From positions 6,187,501-6,251,500 of the forward strand of contig NZ_CP084742.1 in assembly GCF_020520285.1 (NCBI RefSeq): a stretch of 64,000 nt of DNA. The letters are read 5' to 3'. Each line of letters opens with the position of its first letter. The first letter of the stretch is position 1. Positions 8,834 through 16,756 of the stretch are shown piece by piece. The notes below the pieces were generated by a model. It made no database searches. It was not told the DNA's origin and was given only the letters and a program-made list of their open reading frames with translations. Source of the DNA: Pseudomonas sp. L5B5 (GTDB lineage Bacteria; Pseudomonadota; Gammaproteobacteria; Pseudomonadales; Pseudomonadaceae). The position numbers and the translations under genes were made by a program.

Positions 8834-9677
8834 AACCTTCGACGATATGCTCGGCCAGGCACTCGGTGATGGGCGAAGGTTTGTGGAGGTTGCGCAACAG
8901 CATGATGCTGGCCTCTGGCAGCAGTGGCAGTCCGTCGGTTTCTCCCAGGATGCGCAGGTCAGGGGTGATCAGGCTTTCCAGTTGTGCGGTGATGGCCAGG
9001 CCTGCGCTGACCACCGCCATGAGCGCTGCCAGGCTGGAACTGTTGTAGGCAATGCGATAGTCGAGGCCGATGGCGTCCAGGGCATTGCAGGCCCATAACC
9101 GGCAGAAGCAGTCGCTGTTGAACATCGCCAGGGGCAGGGGTGTCTGGGCCGGAGGTGCGAAGCACTCGGCGGCGGCCCAGACGAAGCGTTCCTTGCGTAG
9201 CAGCTGGCCGATCTCGTTGCCCGGCTCGCGGGTGACGATGGACAGGTCCAGGTCCTGGCGTTGCAACAATTGCCTGGACGATTCGCAATGCACCTCGATC
9301 TGGATCAGCGGGTAGCTCTGGGCGAAGCGCGAGAGGATGCCGGGCAAAAAGCGCATCACATAGTCGTCCGGAGTGCCGATGCGCACCAGCCCCACCATGT
9401 GCGGTTCGCGCAAGGTGTTGAACACCTCGCTGTGCAACTTCAGGATGCGCCGGGCATACCCCAGCAATACCTGGCCTTCAGCGGTCAGCTTGACCTGGCG
9501 CCCATCGCGCTGGAACAGCTGGCGCTGCAGCACGTCTTCTTCCAGGCGTTTCATCTGCATGCTCACCGCCGACTGGGTACGGTTGACCCGCTCGCCGGCC
9601 CGGGTGAAACCGCCTTCGTCGGCGATCGCGACGAAGGTACGCAGCACGTCGGTATCGATACTGGGGAACTGGGACAT
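8823..9677 (-). CDS. LysR-family regulator (probable DUF1127-linked)
   Basis: A 284-residue LysR-type regulator with helix-turn-helix FTRAGERVNRTQSAVSMQMKRLEEDV (about residues 20-46) and a typical effector domain (VRIGTPDDYVMRFLPGILSRFAQSYP). Directly upstream on the plus strand is a pair of sites that recurs, diverged, 4 kb away in front of the DUF1127 gene. In P. aeruginosa gene order as I remember it, the equivalent LysR gene stands next to a DUF1127 gene. I infer that this regulator controls the DUF1127 gene and itself, and that a block was inserted between them. Confidence 0.85.
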   Translation of the reverse strand: MSQFPSIDTDVLRTFVAIADEGGFTRAGERVNRTQSAVSMQMKRLEEDVLQRQLFQRDGRQVKLTAEGQVLLGYARRILKLHSEVFNTLREPHMVGLVRIGTPDDYVMRFLPGILSRFAQSYPLIQIEVHCESSRQLLQRQDLDLSIVTREPGNEIGQLLRKERFVWAAAECFAPPAQTPLPLAMFNSDCFCRLWACNALDAIGLDYRIAYNSSSLAALMAVVSAGLAITAQLESLITPDLRILGETDGLPLLPEASIMLLRNLHKPSPITECLAEHIVEGFRA

Positions 9678-9678
9678 T

Positions 9679-9760
9679 CATCAAACCCTGAGATGTTTAG
9701 GCGGGAAGCATTCTTGTGCTTGATCTTATGCTGCGCAGGACACCGCCGCCATTACTGGAG
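9679..9760. promoter_or_regulatory. LysR-type intergenic site, copy A
   Basis: Holds CATCAAACCCTGAGATG (an ATC-N9-GAT dyad of LysR-box type) and, starting 30 bases later, CATTCTTGTGCTTGATC, then a GCAGGACACCGCCGCCAT stretch and TGGAG. Each element has a diverged counterpart in the same order in copy B upstream of the DUF1127 gene. It abuts the start codon of the LysR gene, so it is probably that gene's own control region. No gene starts here on the plus strand. Confidence 0.6.
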
Positions 9761-9801
9761 CATGGACAGGCGATCAAGGGCATGGCCGCTGGCGTGTCCA
9801 T

Positions 9802-10371
9802 TCATGCCGGCTGCTGTGACGACAGCCAGGCCAGCACCTGTTGCGGGTTCCGATCAGGAGGGAATACCGGATAGAACAGGTGCTCGATCTGCCCATCCTT
9901 GATCACCAGGGTCAGGCGTTTGAGAAATCGCCTGCCATTGAGCTCGAACTCCGGCAAGGCCAGGGCCCGGGTCAGTTGCCCCTGGGCATCGGACAGCAGG
10001 GGGAAGGGCAGGTGGAGCCGTTCGACGGCTTCACGCTGATAGGCACTGTCCTGGGTGGACAGGCCGAACAGTCGGTCCACCCCGGCCAATGCAAGTTCCC
10101 GGGCATGTTCCCGGAAGGCACAGGATTGCGGAGTGCAGCCACGGGCACCGGGAGTGATGTCCCAGCCCTCCAGCAATGGCATGTCTGGCCGGCCTGTGCG
10201 CGGATAGATATACACCACCGTCCTGCCTGGCAACGCCGACAGATCCACGCTCTGGCCAGTGGTCGAGGGCAGGGACAGCTCGGGCATCTGCAGGCCGGAC
10301 AAGTGCCGAGCCGCACCGTCATCCTGGGGCGCCGGGATGCTCGACCAGTCCACGTTCAGCATGTCTCTCAT
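9802..10371 (-). CDS. Peroxiredoxin, PrxQ/BCP-like
   Basis: A 189-residue AhpC/TSA-family protein. The core VVYIYPRTGRP...DITPGARGCTPQSCAFREH corresponds to the PrxQ/BCP active site: peroxidatic Cys in GCT and resolving Cys five residues later (C-T-P-Q-S-C). It should reduce hydrogen peroxide and alkyl hydroperoxides with thioredoxin in the cytoplasm. The spelling PGARGCT instead of the usual PGCT is an insertion typical of a divergent subgroup. The ATG start has a GGAG ribosome site at good spacing. It is transcribed away from the peptide operon and belongs to the block that separates the LysR gene from DUF1127. Confidence 0.8.
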   Translation of the reverse strand: MRDMLNVDWSSIPAPQDDGAARHLSGLQMPELSLPSTTGQSVDLSALPGRTVVYIYPRTGRPDMPLLEGWDITPGARGCTPQSCAFREHARELALAGVDRLFGLSTQDSAYQREAVERLHLPFPLLSDAQGQLTRALALPEFELNGRRFLKRLTLVIKDGQIEHLFYPVFPPDRNPQQVLAWLSSQQPA

Positions 10372-10735
10372 CGCTAGTGCTCCATGGCTGTGCTGGGATG
10401 CGATTGCCGTGTCGTCGGTTCCGGCAACTGCATGTCTGGTTATAGGCGCTATTGCTTCGCCACGCCCGTGACCGGGAGTGAGTTGCAGATAAGAGTTTCG
10501 CAATAGTTGCTATCAGGCTTGGATATAAGTAGATGGTTTAGTTGCTTTTGTTGGCTATAGGATTTGTTGGCTTAATTGCCTGTGGCGATAAAAATTAGTC
10601 AGTGGCAGATAGCCCGATTAATGGTGGTGTTTATTGTTCCTGGAGTTTGCCTAAAGCAATATCCGCTACTAGTGTTCGTTTGCCATGTACAGATGGTCTG
10701 TACTGGGATTGTGACCAATTTTGGAGGGTCCTTTC
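10372..10735. other. Divergent intergenic region between prx and the peptide operon
   Basis: 364 bases with clearly lower G+C than the genes around it (notably 10,500-10,690). It must carry promoters for the peroxiredoxin on the left and the peptide operon on the right. No further reading frame is convincing. The notable element is the near-start dyad listed separately. No clear -35/-10 pair could be chosen by eye. Confidence 0.6.
10687..10703. promoter_or_regulatory. Perfect dyad GTACAGA-TGG-TCTGTAC before the peptide gene
   Basis: Two perfect 7-base inverted arms around a 3-base centre, 32 bases before the peptide start codon. Its size and position, between promoter region and ribosome site, fit an operator for a dimeric repressor. 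It does not fit the lux box, LexA box or OhrR pattern. Without a T-run and with an odd 3-base centre, a terminator or strong RNA hairpin is less likely. The regulator is unknown. Confidence 0.55.
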
Positions 10736-10903
10736 ATGAGCGCGAAAGCGGAACATACCGAACCAACTAACGTGGAACTTACCCAGCTCAAGGCGAAGCT
10801 CAAGGCCGGCAAGTTGGCGCCAGAAGACCTCAAGGCCCTGGTCGGCCTGGTGGAGCGTACGGAGAAGGCGGCCAAGCAACTTAGGGCAGCCATCGTCGAA
10901 TAA
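10736..10903 (+). CDS. 55-residue peptide, first gene of the HDO operon
   Basis: A short gene with a strong ribosome site (TTTTGGAGGG) 9 bases before ATG. The product is 55 residues, Lys/Glu/Ala/Leu-rich, without Cys, Trp or signal peptide: a charged N-terminus followed by an amphipathic helix-forming part (LTQLKAKLKAGKLAPEDL and LVGLVERTEKAAKQLRAAIVE). I do not recognise the family. The spacing to the next gene is only 33 bp with no terminator, and that gene has a similar TTTGGAGGG leader, so the peptide is probably co-expressed with the oxidase. It could be a scaffold or precursor peptide, or a small partner protein; the sequence alone does not decide. Confidence 0.65.
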   Translation: MSAKAEHTEPTNVELTQLKAKLKAGKLAPEDLKALVGLVERTEKAAKQLRAAIVE

Positions 10904-10936
10904 CCGACGCTAACGCTTTGGAGGGCGGGATCAGAA

Positions 10937-12808
10937 ATGGAAATCACTACTCGGAACAATCATGTTGATGTATCTGAACCATTGCGTAGCCCTCCATTTT
11001 TAGCGCGAAGTACCCTTGGCAATCATTCGGTGCTGTTGTTGGGAAGCCTCGAAGCACCCATTTCGACACTGAGCGATAATGCCGCATTTACCGAACGACT
11101 TGCCCAGAGTCTCAACTTGTCGACGCTGGGCAGCCACTTCAGTGCGGAAGAGTTCATCTTGTTGCTCGGCGAGCAATATACCGCCGCCGAAGAGTTCGTT
11201 TATGGTCATCCCATCTGGAGAAAGATCCGCGAAGGCGATCAATCCGCCTTGTATGCCTATCTGCTGGAAACCCGGCATTACCTGGCCGCCGCTGCCTCCA
11301 GGATGTGTCCTGCGGTGAGCCCGGGCATCGGCTTGTCGCCCATCACGCTGATGCTCTCCAGGCATGCGCTGGAGGAATGGGATCACGCGCAATTCTTCAA
11401 CGACGCGCTGGGGCTGATCGGGTGCTCGAACGACATGGTCAGGTTGGCCAGGCCCTTGCCGGCGACGCTGGAGTGGATTCACCTGTCCCGGCAGATCGCG
11501 GCCATGGGCGAGTTGGTGTCGGCGGCGTGTTCCGGCTTCATGGAGCATTCCTCGGTGGAGAAGGAAGCCGTGCTCGGCTGGCACGATCTGCTGGTGGGCC
11601 ACAACCTGCTGAGCCGCCTGGCAACCAATAAAGTCCTGGGACACTTTTCCACCGACCTCGAGTACGGGCACTCCGAGAACTGGAAGAAAGCAGTCCGTAC
11701 CCAGGACTGCCACCCCGCATCGGTCGTGGCCACGGTGCTCAATACGGTGTGCAGCCTGAGCGAGATGATCTATCGCTGGTTGTCCGCCCTCGAGCAGGGC
11801 TGCGCCAGTTCGATTGTCACGGCGGCTCAGGTCATGGCCGAGGACGGTCTGGACCGGCCACTGCACGACCCGGATTCGCCGCTGGAGGTGGGAATCTTCC
11901 AGGGGCTGCCGGTCTGGCCGGCCAGCGTGATGAGCCTGGTCAATGGCGAGCGTTCCGGCGAGGACAATCCGTCGGACATCATCGTTGCTTCCTGTTATGC
12001 CCTGGGGCATCGGGTGCCGCAGCTGGCGGCCAGTGGCGCCCCGTTCTGCCTGTTGCTGGACCAGATCCATGAACAGCTGGTCGATGGCCAGGACACAAGC
12101 GCCGACAGTGTCGCGGCCATCGAAAGCATGACCACGGACTGGCTGGTGTCCGTGGACGGCCATCCGTTGTGGCAGCAGATGACCGAGGGCTGCAGTGACG
12201 AACTGGTGATCGGCTACATGCTGGAGAACTTCCATTACCTGGCCTCGGCCACCCGGCACGTCAGCCCGGCGATCGCTGCCTGCCAGGATGCGCGGATCCG
12301 GGAGAACCTGTTGCAACACCTGCAGGATGAGCTCACCCATTGCGACATCCTCAAGCCCCGGCTCAGGGAGCTGGGTGTCAGGCAGCCGACGGCTATGCGC
12401 CCCTTGCCGACTACCGCGGCCTTCGTCGGTTATCTCAGCGACCTGGCACGGCATGACTGGAAGGGCTACCTGATCGGCTCGACCTACCTGCAAAAAAGCC
12501 TCAGCGAATGCCGTGGAGATGATCGCCACATGAAGTTCTATTCCCGGGTGTCGGCCAATAATCCACGCTGTGCCGCGCTGCTTGGCGCCATGGCCGCCCA
12601 CGATGAGCTGGACGACGAGCTGGGGCATGACCTGCGACCCTCGCGCAATATCCAGTACCTTTTGGCGCGGGGCGAGGTGAGCCGCGACTCCGTGGCGCGT
12701 GCGGCGATGTTGCCATCGATGGCCTGGAGTTTCCTGGATGGCATTCGCGCGCACTATGGCTCAGGCAAGGATTCGGTGCTGCAGCGCCAGGCCTGGAGCG
12801 CCAAATGA
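10937..12808 (+). CDS. Tandem haem-oxygenase-like di-metal oxidase (iron-containing redox enzyme family)
   Basis: A 623-residue soluble protein built from two similar halves of the haem-oxygenase-like/TenA-PqqC fold (Pfam PF14518 type). Half one has GHPIW (90-94), ETRHYL (111-116), H143-x2-E-E-x2-H150 and H236-x3-D240-x-E242-x-G-H245. Half two repeats GHPLW (408-412), ENFHYL (430-435), H461-x2-D-E-x2-H468 and H555-x3-D559-x-E561-x-G-H564. These are the ligand-bearing helices of di-iron members, which do N-oxidation, C-C cleavage or desaturation. Both halves keep them, except that acidic residues just before GHPIW (E85/E86) are not matched in half two. The substrate is unknown. The stop overlaps the next start (ATGA). 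Confidence 0.75.
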   Translation: MEITTRNNHVDVSEPLRSPPFLARSTLGNHSVLLLGSLEAPISTLSDNAAFTERLAQSLNLSTLGSHFSAEEFILLLGEQYTAAEEFVYGHPIWRKIREGDQSALYAYLLETRHYLAAAASRMCPAVSPGIGLSPITLMLSRHALEEWDHAQFFNDALGLIGCSNDMVRLARPLPATLEWIHLSRQIAAMGELVSAACSGFMEHSSVEKEAVLGWHDLLVGHNLLSRLATNKVLGHFSTDLEYGHSENWKKAVRTQDCHPASVVATVLNTVCSLSEMIYRWLSALEQGCASSIVTAAQVMAEDGLDRPLHDPDSPLEVGIFQGLPVWPASVMSLVNGERSGEDNPSDIIVASCYALGHRVPQLAASGAPFCLLLDQIHEQLVDGQDTSADSVAAIESMTTDWLVSVDGHPLWQQMTEGCSDELVIGYMLENFHYLASATRHVSPAIAACQDARIRENLLQHLQDELTHCDILKPRLRELGVRQPTAMRPLPTTAAFVGYLSDLARHDWKGYLIGSTYLQKSLSECRGDDRHMKFYSRVSANNPRCAALLGAMAAHDELDDELGHDLRPSRNIQYLLARGEVSRDSVARAAMLPSMAWSFLDGIRAHYGSGKDSVLQRQAWSAK

Positions 12809-13704
12809 ACCGGCCCTACTTCCAGACGGTGCAGCCCCTGGCGCGCCTGCATGAGTTGCTGTTCGAGCAGGACGACTTCGATGCACTGGCCAGGCGCCTG
12901 CCGGAACCGCGAATGCCGCTGGCCATGTGGCGCGATGTATTGCACAGCGAGTTGCTGGGATTGTTCCGCTGGGCGCTGATCCGTGCCAAGGAGGGGCTGG
13001 CTGAGCCACATGGCCAGGGCTACGGCGAGGAAGTCCTGTGCCTGCTGCCCTACTATGGTTTCTGCCTGCACGCCATTCGCCGTGCGGTGCCGTTCGCGTT
13101 GATGGGCATCCCCACCACGGTGTCTGTGCGTGACGATCGATACCAGGAGGCCTGCGCGGTCATTGCCGAGCTGGCGATCCTGCTCGATGTGCAGGACTGG
13201 CTGCAGGTCAGCGATCAGCCATCGGCGAGCCTGGTCAGGCAGTTCCATGATCGGGCCGGGCTGATCGTGCTCACGGGCAAGCAGGCCACGTATGCCAACC
13301 TGCGCAGTGCTTATCCGGAGGCCCGGATCATTGGCGCCACGGGCTGCTGCGCCGTGGTCATGGCAGTTCAGGAAGAACCGGCGCGGCTGATCGAAGAGCA
13401 GCGCAGGCAAGGCCGGCTCTCGGTCAGTTGCAGCAATCACGGTCACACCGTCCTCGTCGAAGCATTGGCTCCGGGTGCGGCGGTGCTGGCCATCGACGGT
13501 GCCAGGCCGGCGACCGGCAGCACGGTGCAGGAGGTACTCGGGCAATTGCATCCATCCATCGTCCTGGCACCGTCGTCGACCACGACGTTGCCCGATGACC
13601 TGGGTGGCTACAGCGTGCTGGCATGGGACGGTGCCACTTCGGCCAGCCTCGACGGTTTTGGGCGGGATCCGCTGGGTGGCTGGCCGGGGGATTACCGGCT
13701 CTGA
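12805..13704 (+). CDS. Short aldehyde-dehydrogenase/acyl-reductase-like protein
   Basis: A 299-residue protein whose family is uncertain. The middle reads like the catalytic half of the ALDH/LuxC superfamily: PFALMGIPTTVSVRDD (95-111) as a cofactor-strand analogue, IVLTGKQATYANL (154-166) like the ALDH 'tGs' turn, ARIIGATGCCAVVMA (173-187), and SVSCSNHGHTVLVE (206-219), where C209 would be the nucleophile. It is 150-200 residues shorter than usual ALDHs, and a long N-terminal part (1-90) is unlike them. If it is an ALDH-like enzyme, it could make or use an aldehyde or thioester connected with the oxidase. It is translationally coupled to the oxidase by ATGA. Confidence 0.45.
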   Translation: MNRPYFQTVQPLARLHELLFEQDDFDALARRLPEPRMPLAMWRDVLHSELLGLFRWALIRAKEGLAEPHGQGYGEEVLCLLPYYGFCLHAIRRAVPFALMGIPTTVSVRDDRYQEACAVIAELAILLDVQDWLQVSDQPSASLVRQFHDRAGLIVLTGKQATYANLRSAYPEARIIGATGCCAVVMAVQEEPARLIEEQRRQGRLSVSCSNHGHTVLVEALAPGAAVLAIDGARPATGSTVQEVLGQLHPSIVLAPSSTTTLPDDLGGYSVLAWDGATSASLDGFGRDPLGGWPGDYRL

Positions 13705-13732
13705 GGCAATATCGGATGGCGCAGGGATGATC

Positions 13733-13817
13733 CATCAAATTCTGAGATGCAGGATATAAGAAACATTCGTTGGATTGATCATTGGCCCCGGCAGACACTG
13801 TCGTCATCCCACAGGAG
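13733..13817. promoter_or_regulatory. LysR-type site, copy B, with DUF1127 leader
   Basis: CATCAAATTCTGAGATG, then 31 bases after its start CATTCGTTGGATTGATC, then GCAGACACTGTCGTCAT and the AGGAGG ribosome site of the DUF1127 gene. The order and spacing match copy A upstream of the LysR gene about 4 kb left. As it stands directly before DUF1127, this copy is probably the working promoter of that gene. Confidence 0.6.
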
Positions 13818-13823
13818 GGCAAG

Positions 13824-14042
13824 ATGATGAAAGGTCAAAAGGGTTATCTGCTGGTCCAGTCGTTCCATGGCTTCTCGCTCGCTGCCCTGTGGCACAAGGT
13901 GGCGCGCTGGTATGTCCTGGGTCATGAGAGGCGGATGCTCGCCGGTTTGAACGACGATGCACTCAAGGACATCGGCCTGTCCCGGGCGGACGTGGAGCAT
14001 GAAAGGGCGCGTCCGTTCTGGGACGATCCACTGCAGAAATGA
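13824..14042 (+). CDS. DUF1127 family small protein
   Basis: A 72-residue basic protein ending in the DUF1127 pattern: RRMLAGLNDDALKDIGLSRADVEHERARPFW. Small DUF1127 proteins are widespread in Proteobacteria; some bind RNA or affect phosphate and carbon metabolism, but most have no known role. An AGGAGG site precedes the two adjacent ATG codons (13824 and 13827); either may be used. The promoter carries LysR-type dyads that recur at the LysR gene 4 kb left. The gene converges on the diguanylate cyclase with a 23-base gap. Confidence 0.85.
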   Translation: MMKGQKGYLLVQSFHGFSLAALWHKVARWYVLGHERRMLAGLNDDALKDIGLSRADVEHERARPFWDDPLQK

Positions 14043-14065
14043 GAGGTTGCAGGCGGGTCGAGATT

Positions 14066-15241
14066 TCAACCCGGTTGGAGCTCCAGGGGGTGCCGCGACA
14101 GGGTCTGGACCCGGTTGCGGCCCTTGCCCTTGGCTTGGTACAGCGCCTCGTCGGCCTGGGAGAGCAGGCGCGACAGGTCGTAGCCCAGGGTTTGGCTGGT
14201 CACCACGCCGATGCTGACGCTGAGCAGGCCGGGTTCCAGCAACGGCAGGCCCGCGAAAGCCATGCGGATTCGCTCGGCTACATGCACGGCTTCCTGTTCG
14301 TCCACCGTTGCCAACAGGCAAGCGAACTCCTCGCCACCGATACGCGCAAAGACGTCGTTTTCGCGCAAGGCGTGCGCCAGCACTTGGCTGAAGGCAATCA
14401 GGGCCTGGTCGCCGGTCTGATGGCCAAAGGCATCGTTCAGGCGCTTGAAGTTATCCAGATCGCACAACAGCAAGGCCACTGAGGCACCTTGTCGGCGGCC
14501 GTCGGCCAAAAGAAGTTCGCCGTTGACCATGAAAGCCCGACGATTGCCGATTCCGGTCAAGGCATCGCAGAAGGCGGCAGCCTTGAAGCGACGCTCCACC
14601 CGCTCCTTGACCATGGCCAGGGTCACGAAGGCGATACCAATTACGTAGACCATCGATTCGAACAGCATGAACGAGAAGAACGGTACACCTTCGCCATCGC
14701 CCTTCAGAGCCTGGGCCAGGCCCAGTCCTTGGTCGATGACACTGCGCACGGCATAAAAGCAGGTGTGCAGCAAGGTCAAGGCCAGTGCCGGCAGGTAGGC
14801 CACTTCCAGGCTCCTGCGGCTGCGCCAGAACTCCAGGGCCGTCAGCGCGCCATAACCGCCCGCGAGCAGTGAGTACACCGTGACCCGCACGGTCATCGAC
14901 TGATAGAAGGGCGGGACCAGGCACAATGCCACCCACAAGCCAGCACCGGCCAGCATGCCGGGTACGTGGGGCGAGCGCCCGGCGAAAACCCGCATGGCCG
15001 TCCAGTTCAGCGCCGCGCTGAACAACAGGATCACGTTGCCGAGCACTACGGGGACGAAATCCGCCCCCTCGTGGCGCCAGCTCACCAGCACCACGCCGAC
15101 TGTCGCCAGCAGCATCATGCTGCCCAGGTACGCCAGTGGTCGTTCACGGCTTTCGCGCAGCCAGGCATGGAGCGTCAGCAGGCCCATCAGGAAGAAGATG
15201 AACACGGACACCACAAGCAAGGTGGGGAGGTGCAGCGCCAT
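14066..15241 (-). CDS. Membrane diguanylate cyclase (GGDEF)
   Basis: A 391-residue protein with about six transmembrane helices in the first 210 residues and a GGDEF domain from about 222. The active site is GGEEF (302-306), which is catalytic in this family, and R293-E-N-D296 five residues before it is a complete RxxD inhibitory site. It should make c-di-GMP from two GTP at the inner membrane with product inhibition. The N-terminal module resembles the small multi-helix sensor parts of Pseudomonas cyclases with unknown signal. The start is the ATG before ALHLPTLL. It is a single gene, facing DUF1127. Confidence 0.88.
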   Translation of the reverse strand: MALHLPTLLVVSVFIFFLMGLLTLHAWLRESRERPLAYLGSMMLLATVGVVLVSWRHEGADFVPVVLGNVILLFSAALNWTAMRVFAGRSPHVPGMLAGAGLWVALCLVPPFYQSMTVRVTVYSLLAGGYGALTALEFWRSRRSLEVAYLPALALTLLHTCFYAVRSVIDQGLGLAQALKGDGEGVPFFSFMLFESMVYVIGIAFVTLAMVKERVERRFKAAAFCDALTGIGNRRAFMVNGELLLADGRRQGASVALLLCDLDNFKRLNDAFGHQTGDQALIAFSQVLAHALRENDVFARIGGEEFACLLATVDEQEAVHVAERIRMAFAGLPLLEPGLLSVSIGVVTSQTLGYDLSRLLSQADEALYQAKGKGRNRVQTLSRHPLELQPG

Positions 15242-15539
15242 ATCCTGGGTTCTCGTCAGCAAGAGGCGGGGTGGATAAACAACCGCCGATGCGGCCAATG
15301 GCTATTAGTGGGCGCGATTGTAGCGAGAACATTGGGACGTGGGTGCAGGAACTGGACATCCACCGTCGTTACCTCAAGCCGCACCGATTCCGATGCGGCA
15401 CACGCCATCTCGACCCGGACAGGCGAGCTCAGCGTTGTCATCCGTTGGCCAGGTCGATGCTGGGCGGGAAAATGGCTCCCAGGTGACTATCCAAGCGGGC
15501 CGTGGGTGCGATAGCGTGCGGGCAAACAAGGAGAATCCC

Positions 15540-16754
15540 ATGCCCGCAGCTCATTGCTTCTCCCTCAAGCAGGCGCGCCGAATGGCCCTGGCCGCCCAGG
15601 GGTTTGGCGGTCGCCAGCCGCCGGCGTCCATCAAGGCCGCGCGGCTCAACCAGCAGATAGAGCGCCTGGGCCTGTTGCAGATCGATTCGGTCAACGCCCT
15701 GGTCCGAGCCCATTACCTGCCGTTGTTCTCCCGGCTGGGCAGTTATCCACAGCAGTTGCTGGACCAGGCAGCCTGGAGCCAGGGGCGACAACGCACTTTG
15801 TTCGAGTACTGGGGGCATGAGGCATCGCTGCTGCCGATGTCCATGTATCCGCTGATGCGTTGGCGGATGCAGCGGGCCAGCCAGGGCCAGGGCATCTATT
15901 CGCAGCTGGCGCGTTTTGGCCGCGAACGCCAGGCCACCATCGGCAGGGTGCTGGCGGCGGTGCAGGAGCAAGGCGCATTGGGGGCCGGCAGCTTGTCCAC
16001 CCGTGAAGAGCGGGCGGGACCCTGGTGGGATTGGAGTGACGAAAAACACGCATTGGAATGGCTGTTCGCCGCAGGAGAAGTGACAGTGGCCGGGCGTCGC
16101 GGTTTCGAGCGCTTGTACGACCTGCCGGAGCGGGTGATTCCCCAGGCGATTCTTCGGCAGCCGTTGCCGGACGAGGCCCAGGCCCAGCGTCAATTGCTGT
16201 TGCAGGCGGCCAGGGCCCTGGGCGTGGCCACGGAAAAGGACCTGCGCGATTACTATCGCCTCGAGCCCACAGACAGCCGAATGCGATTGGCCGAATTGGT
16301 GGAAGACAGCCAGTTGCTGGTCTGCCAGGTGCAGGGCTGGCGCCAGCCGGCCTATTGCCTGCCCGAGGCCAGGGTACCGCGCAAAGTCAGCGCCAGTGCC
16401 TTGTTGTCGCCTTTCGATTCGCTGATCTGGGAGCGCAGCCGCACGGAACGCTTGTTCGACTTCCACTATCGGCTGGAGATCTACACGCCGCAGCACAAGC
16501 GGGTCTATGGCTATTACGTGCTGCCCTTCCTGCACAACGAGCGTATCGCTGCGCGGGTCGATCTGCGGGCGGAGCGGGCCCAGGGGCGTCTGGCCGTGCA
16601 TGCGGTGCATGAGGAAACGCCCGGCCTGAACGAACAGGGCATCCAGGCGCTGGCCAGCCAGTTGCGCCAGATGGCCGGCTGGCTGGGACTGGCGGATATC
16701 CAGCTGAACTGTCAGCGCGAAGGGGCGCGGCGTTTGCGCCAGGTACTGGTCTGA
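15540..16754 (+). CDS. YcaQ/AlkX-type winged-helix DNA glycosylase
   Basis: A 404-residue protein of the HTH_42 family (YcaQ, AlkZ). Seen are the N-terminal FSLKQARRMALAAQGF, LLQIDSVNALVRAHYLPLFSRLG, which carries the catalytic Q-x-D motif of the YcaQ (AlkX) branch, and SPFDSLIWERSRTERLFDFHYRLEIYTP in the C-terminal part. E. coli YcaQ unhooks interstrand crosslinks and alkylated purines; the Q-x-Q variant marks AlkZ, so this one is closer to YcaQ. An AAGGAG site lies 7 bases before the ATG. It converges on the DAHP synthase gene. Confidence 0.85.
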   Translation: MPAAHCFSLKQARRMALAAQGFGGRQPPASIKAARLNQQIERLGLLQIDSVNALVRAHYLPLFSRLGSYPQQLLDQAAWSQGRQRTLFEYWGHEASLLPMSMYPLMRWRMQRASQGQGIYSQLARFGRERQATIGRVLAAVQEQGALGAGSLSTREERAGPWWDWSDEKHALEWLFAAGEVTVAGRRGFERLYDLPERVIPQAILRQPLPDEAQAQRQLLLQAARALGVATEKDLRDYYRLEPTDSRMRLAELVEDSQLLVCQVQGWRQPAYCLPEARVPRKVSASALLSPFDSLIWERSRTERLFDFHYRLEIYTPQHKRVYGYYVLPFLHNERIAARVDLRAERAQGRLAVHAVHEETPGLNEQGIQALASQLRQMAGWLGLADIQLNCQREGARRLRQVLV

Positions 16755-16756
16755 AG

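Noticed and set aside
11000..12754. 584-residue minus-strand frame opposite the tandem oxidase
   Set aside because: It is a shadow; the plus-strand product shows repeated metal motifs and is coupled to neighbours.
10736..13704. Identification of the peptide operon as a known pathway (3-thiaglutamate, vinylglycine type FVG, fluopsin)
   Set aside because: None of the marker enzymes (PEARL ligase, DUF692, aminotransferase, carbamoyl- or formyltransferase, LysE exporters, methyltransferases) is beside it, so only a loose analogy is justified.
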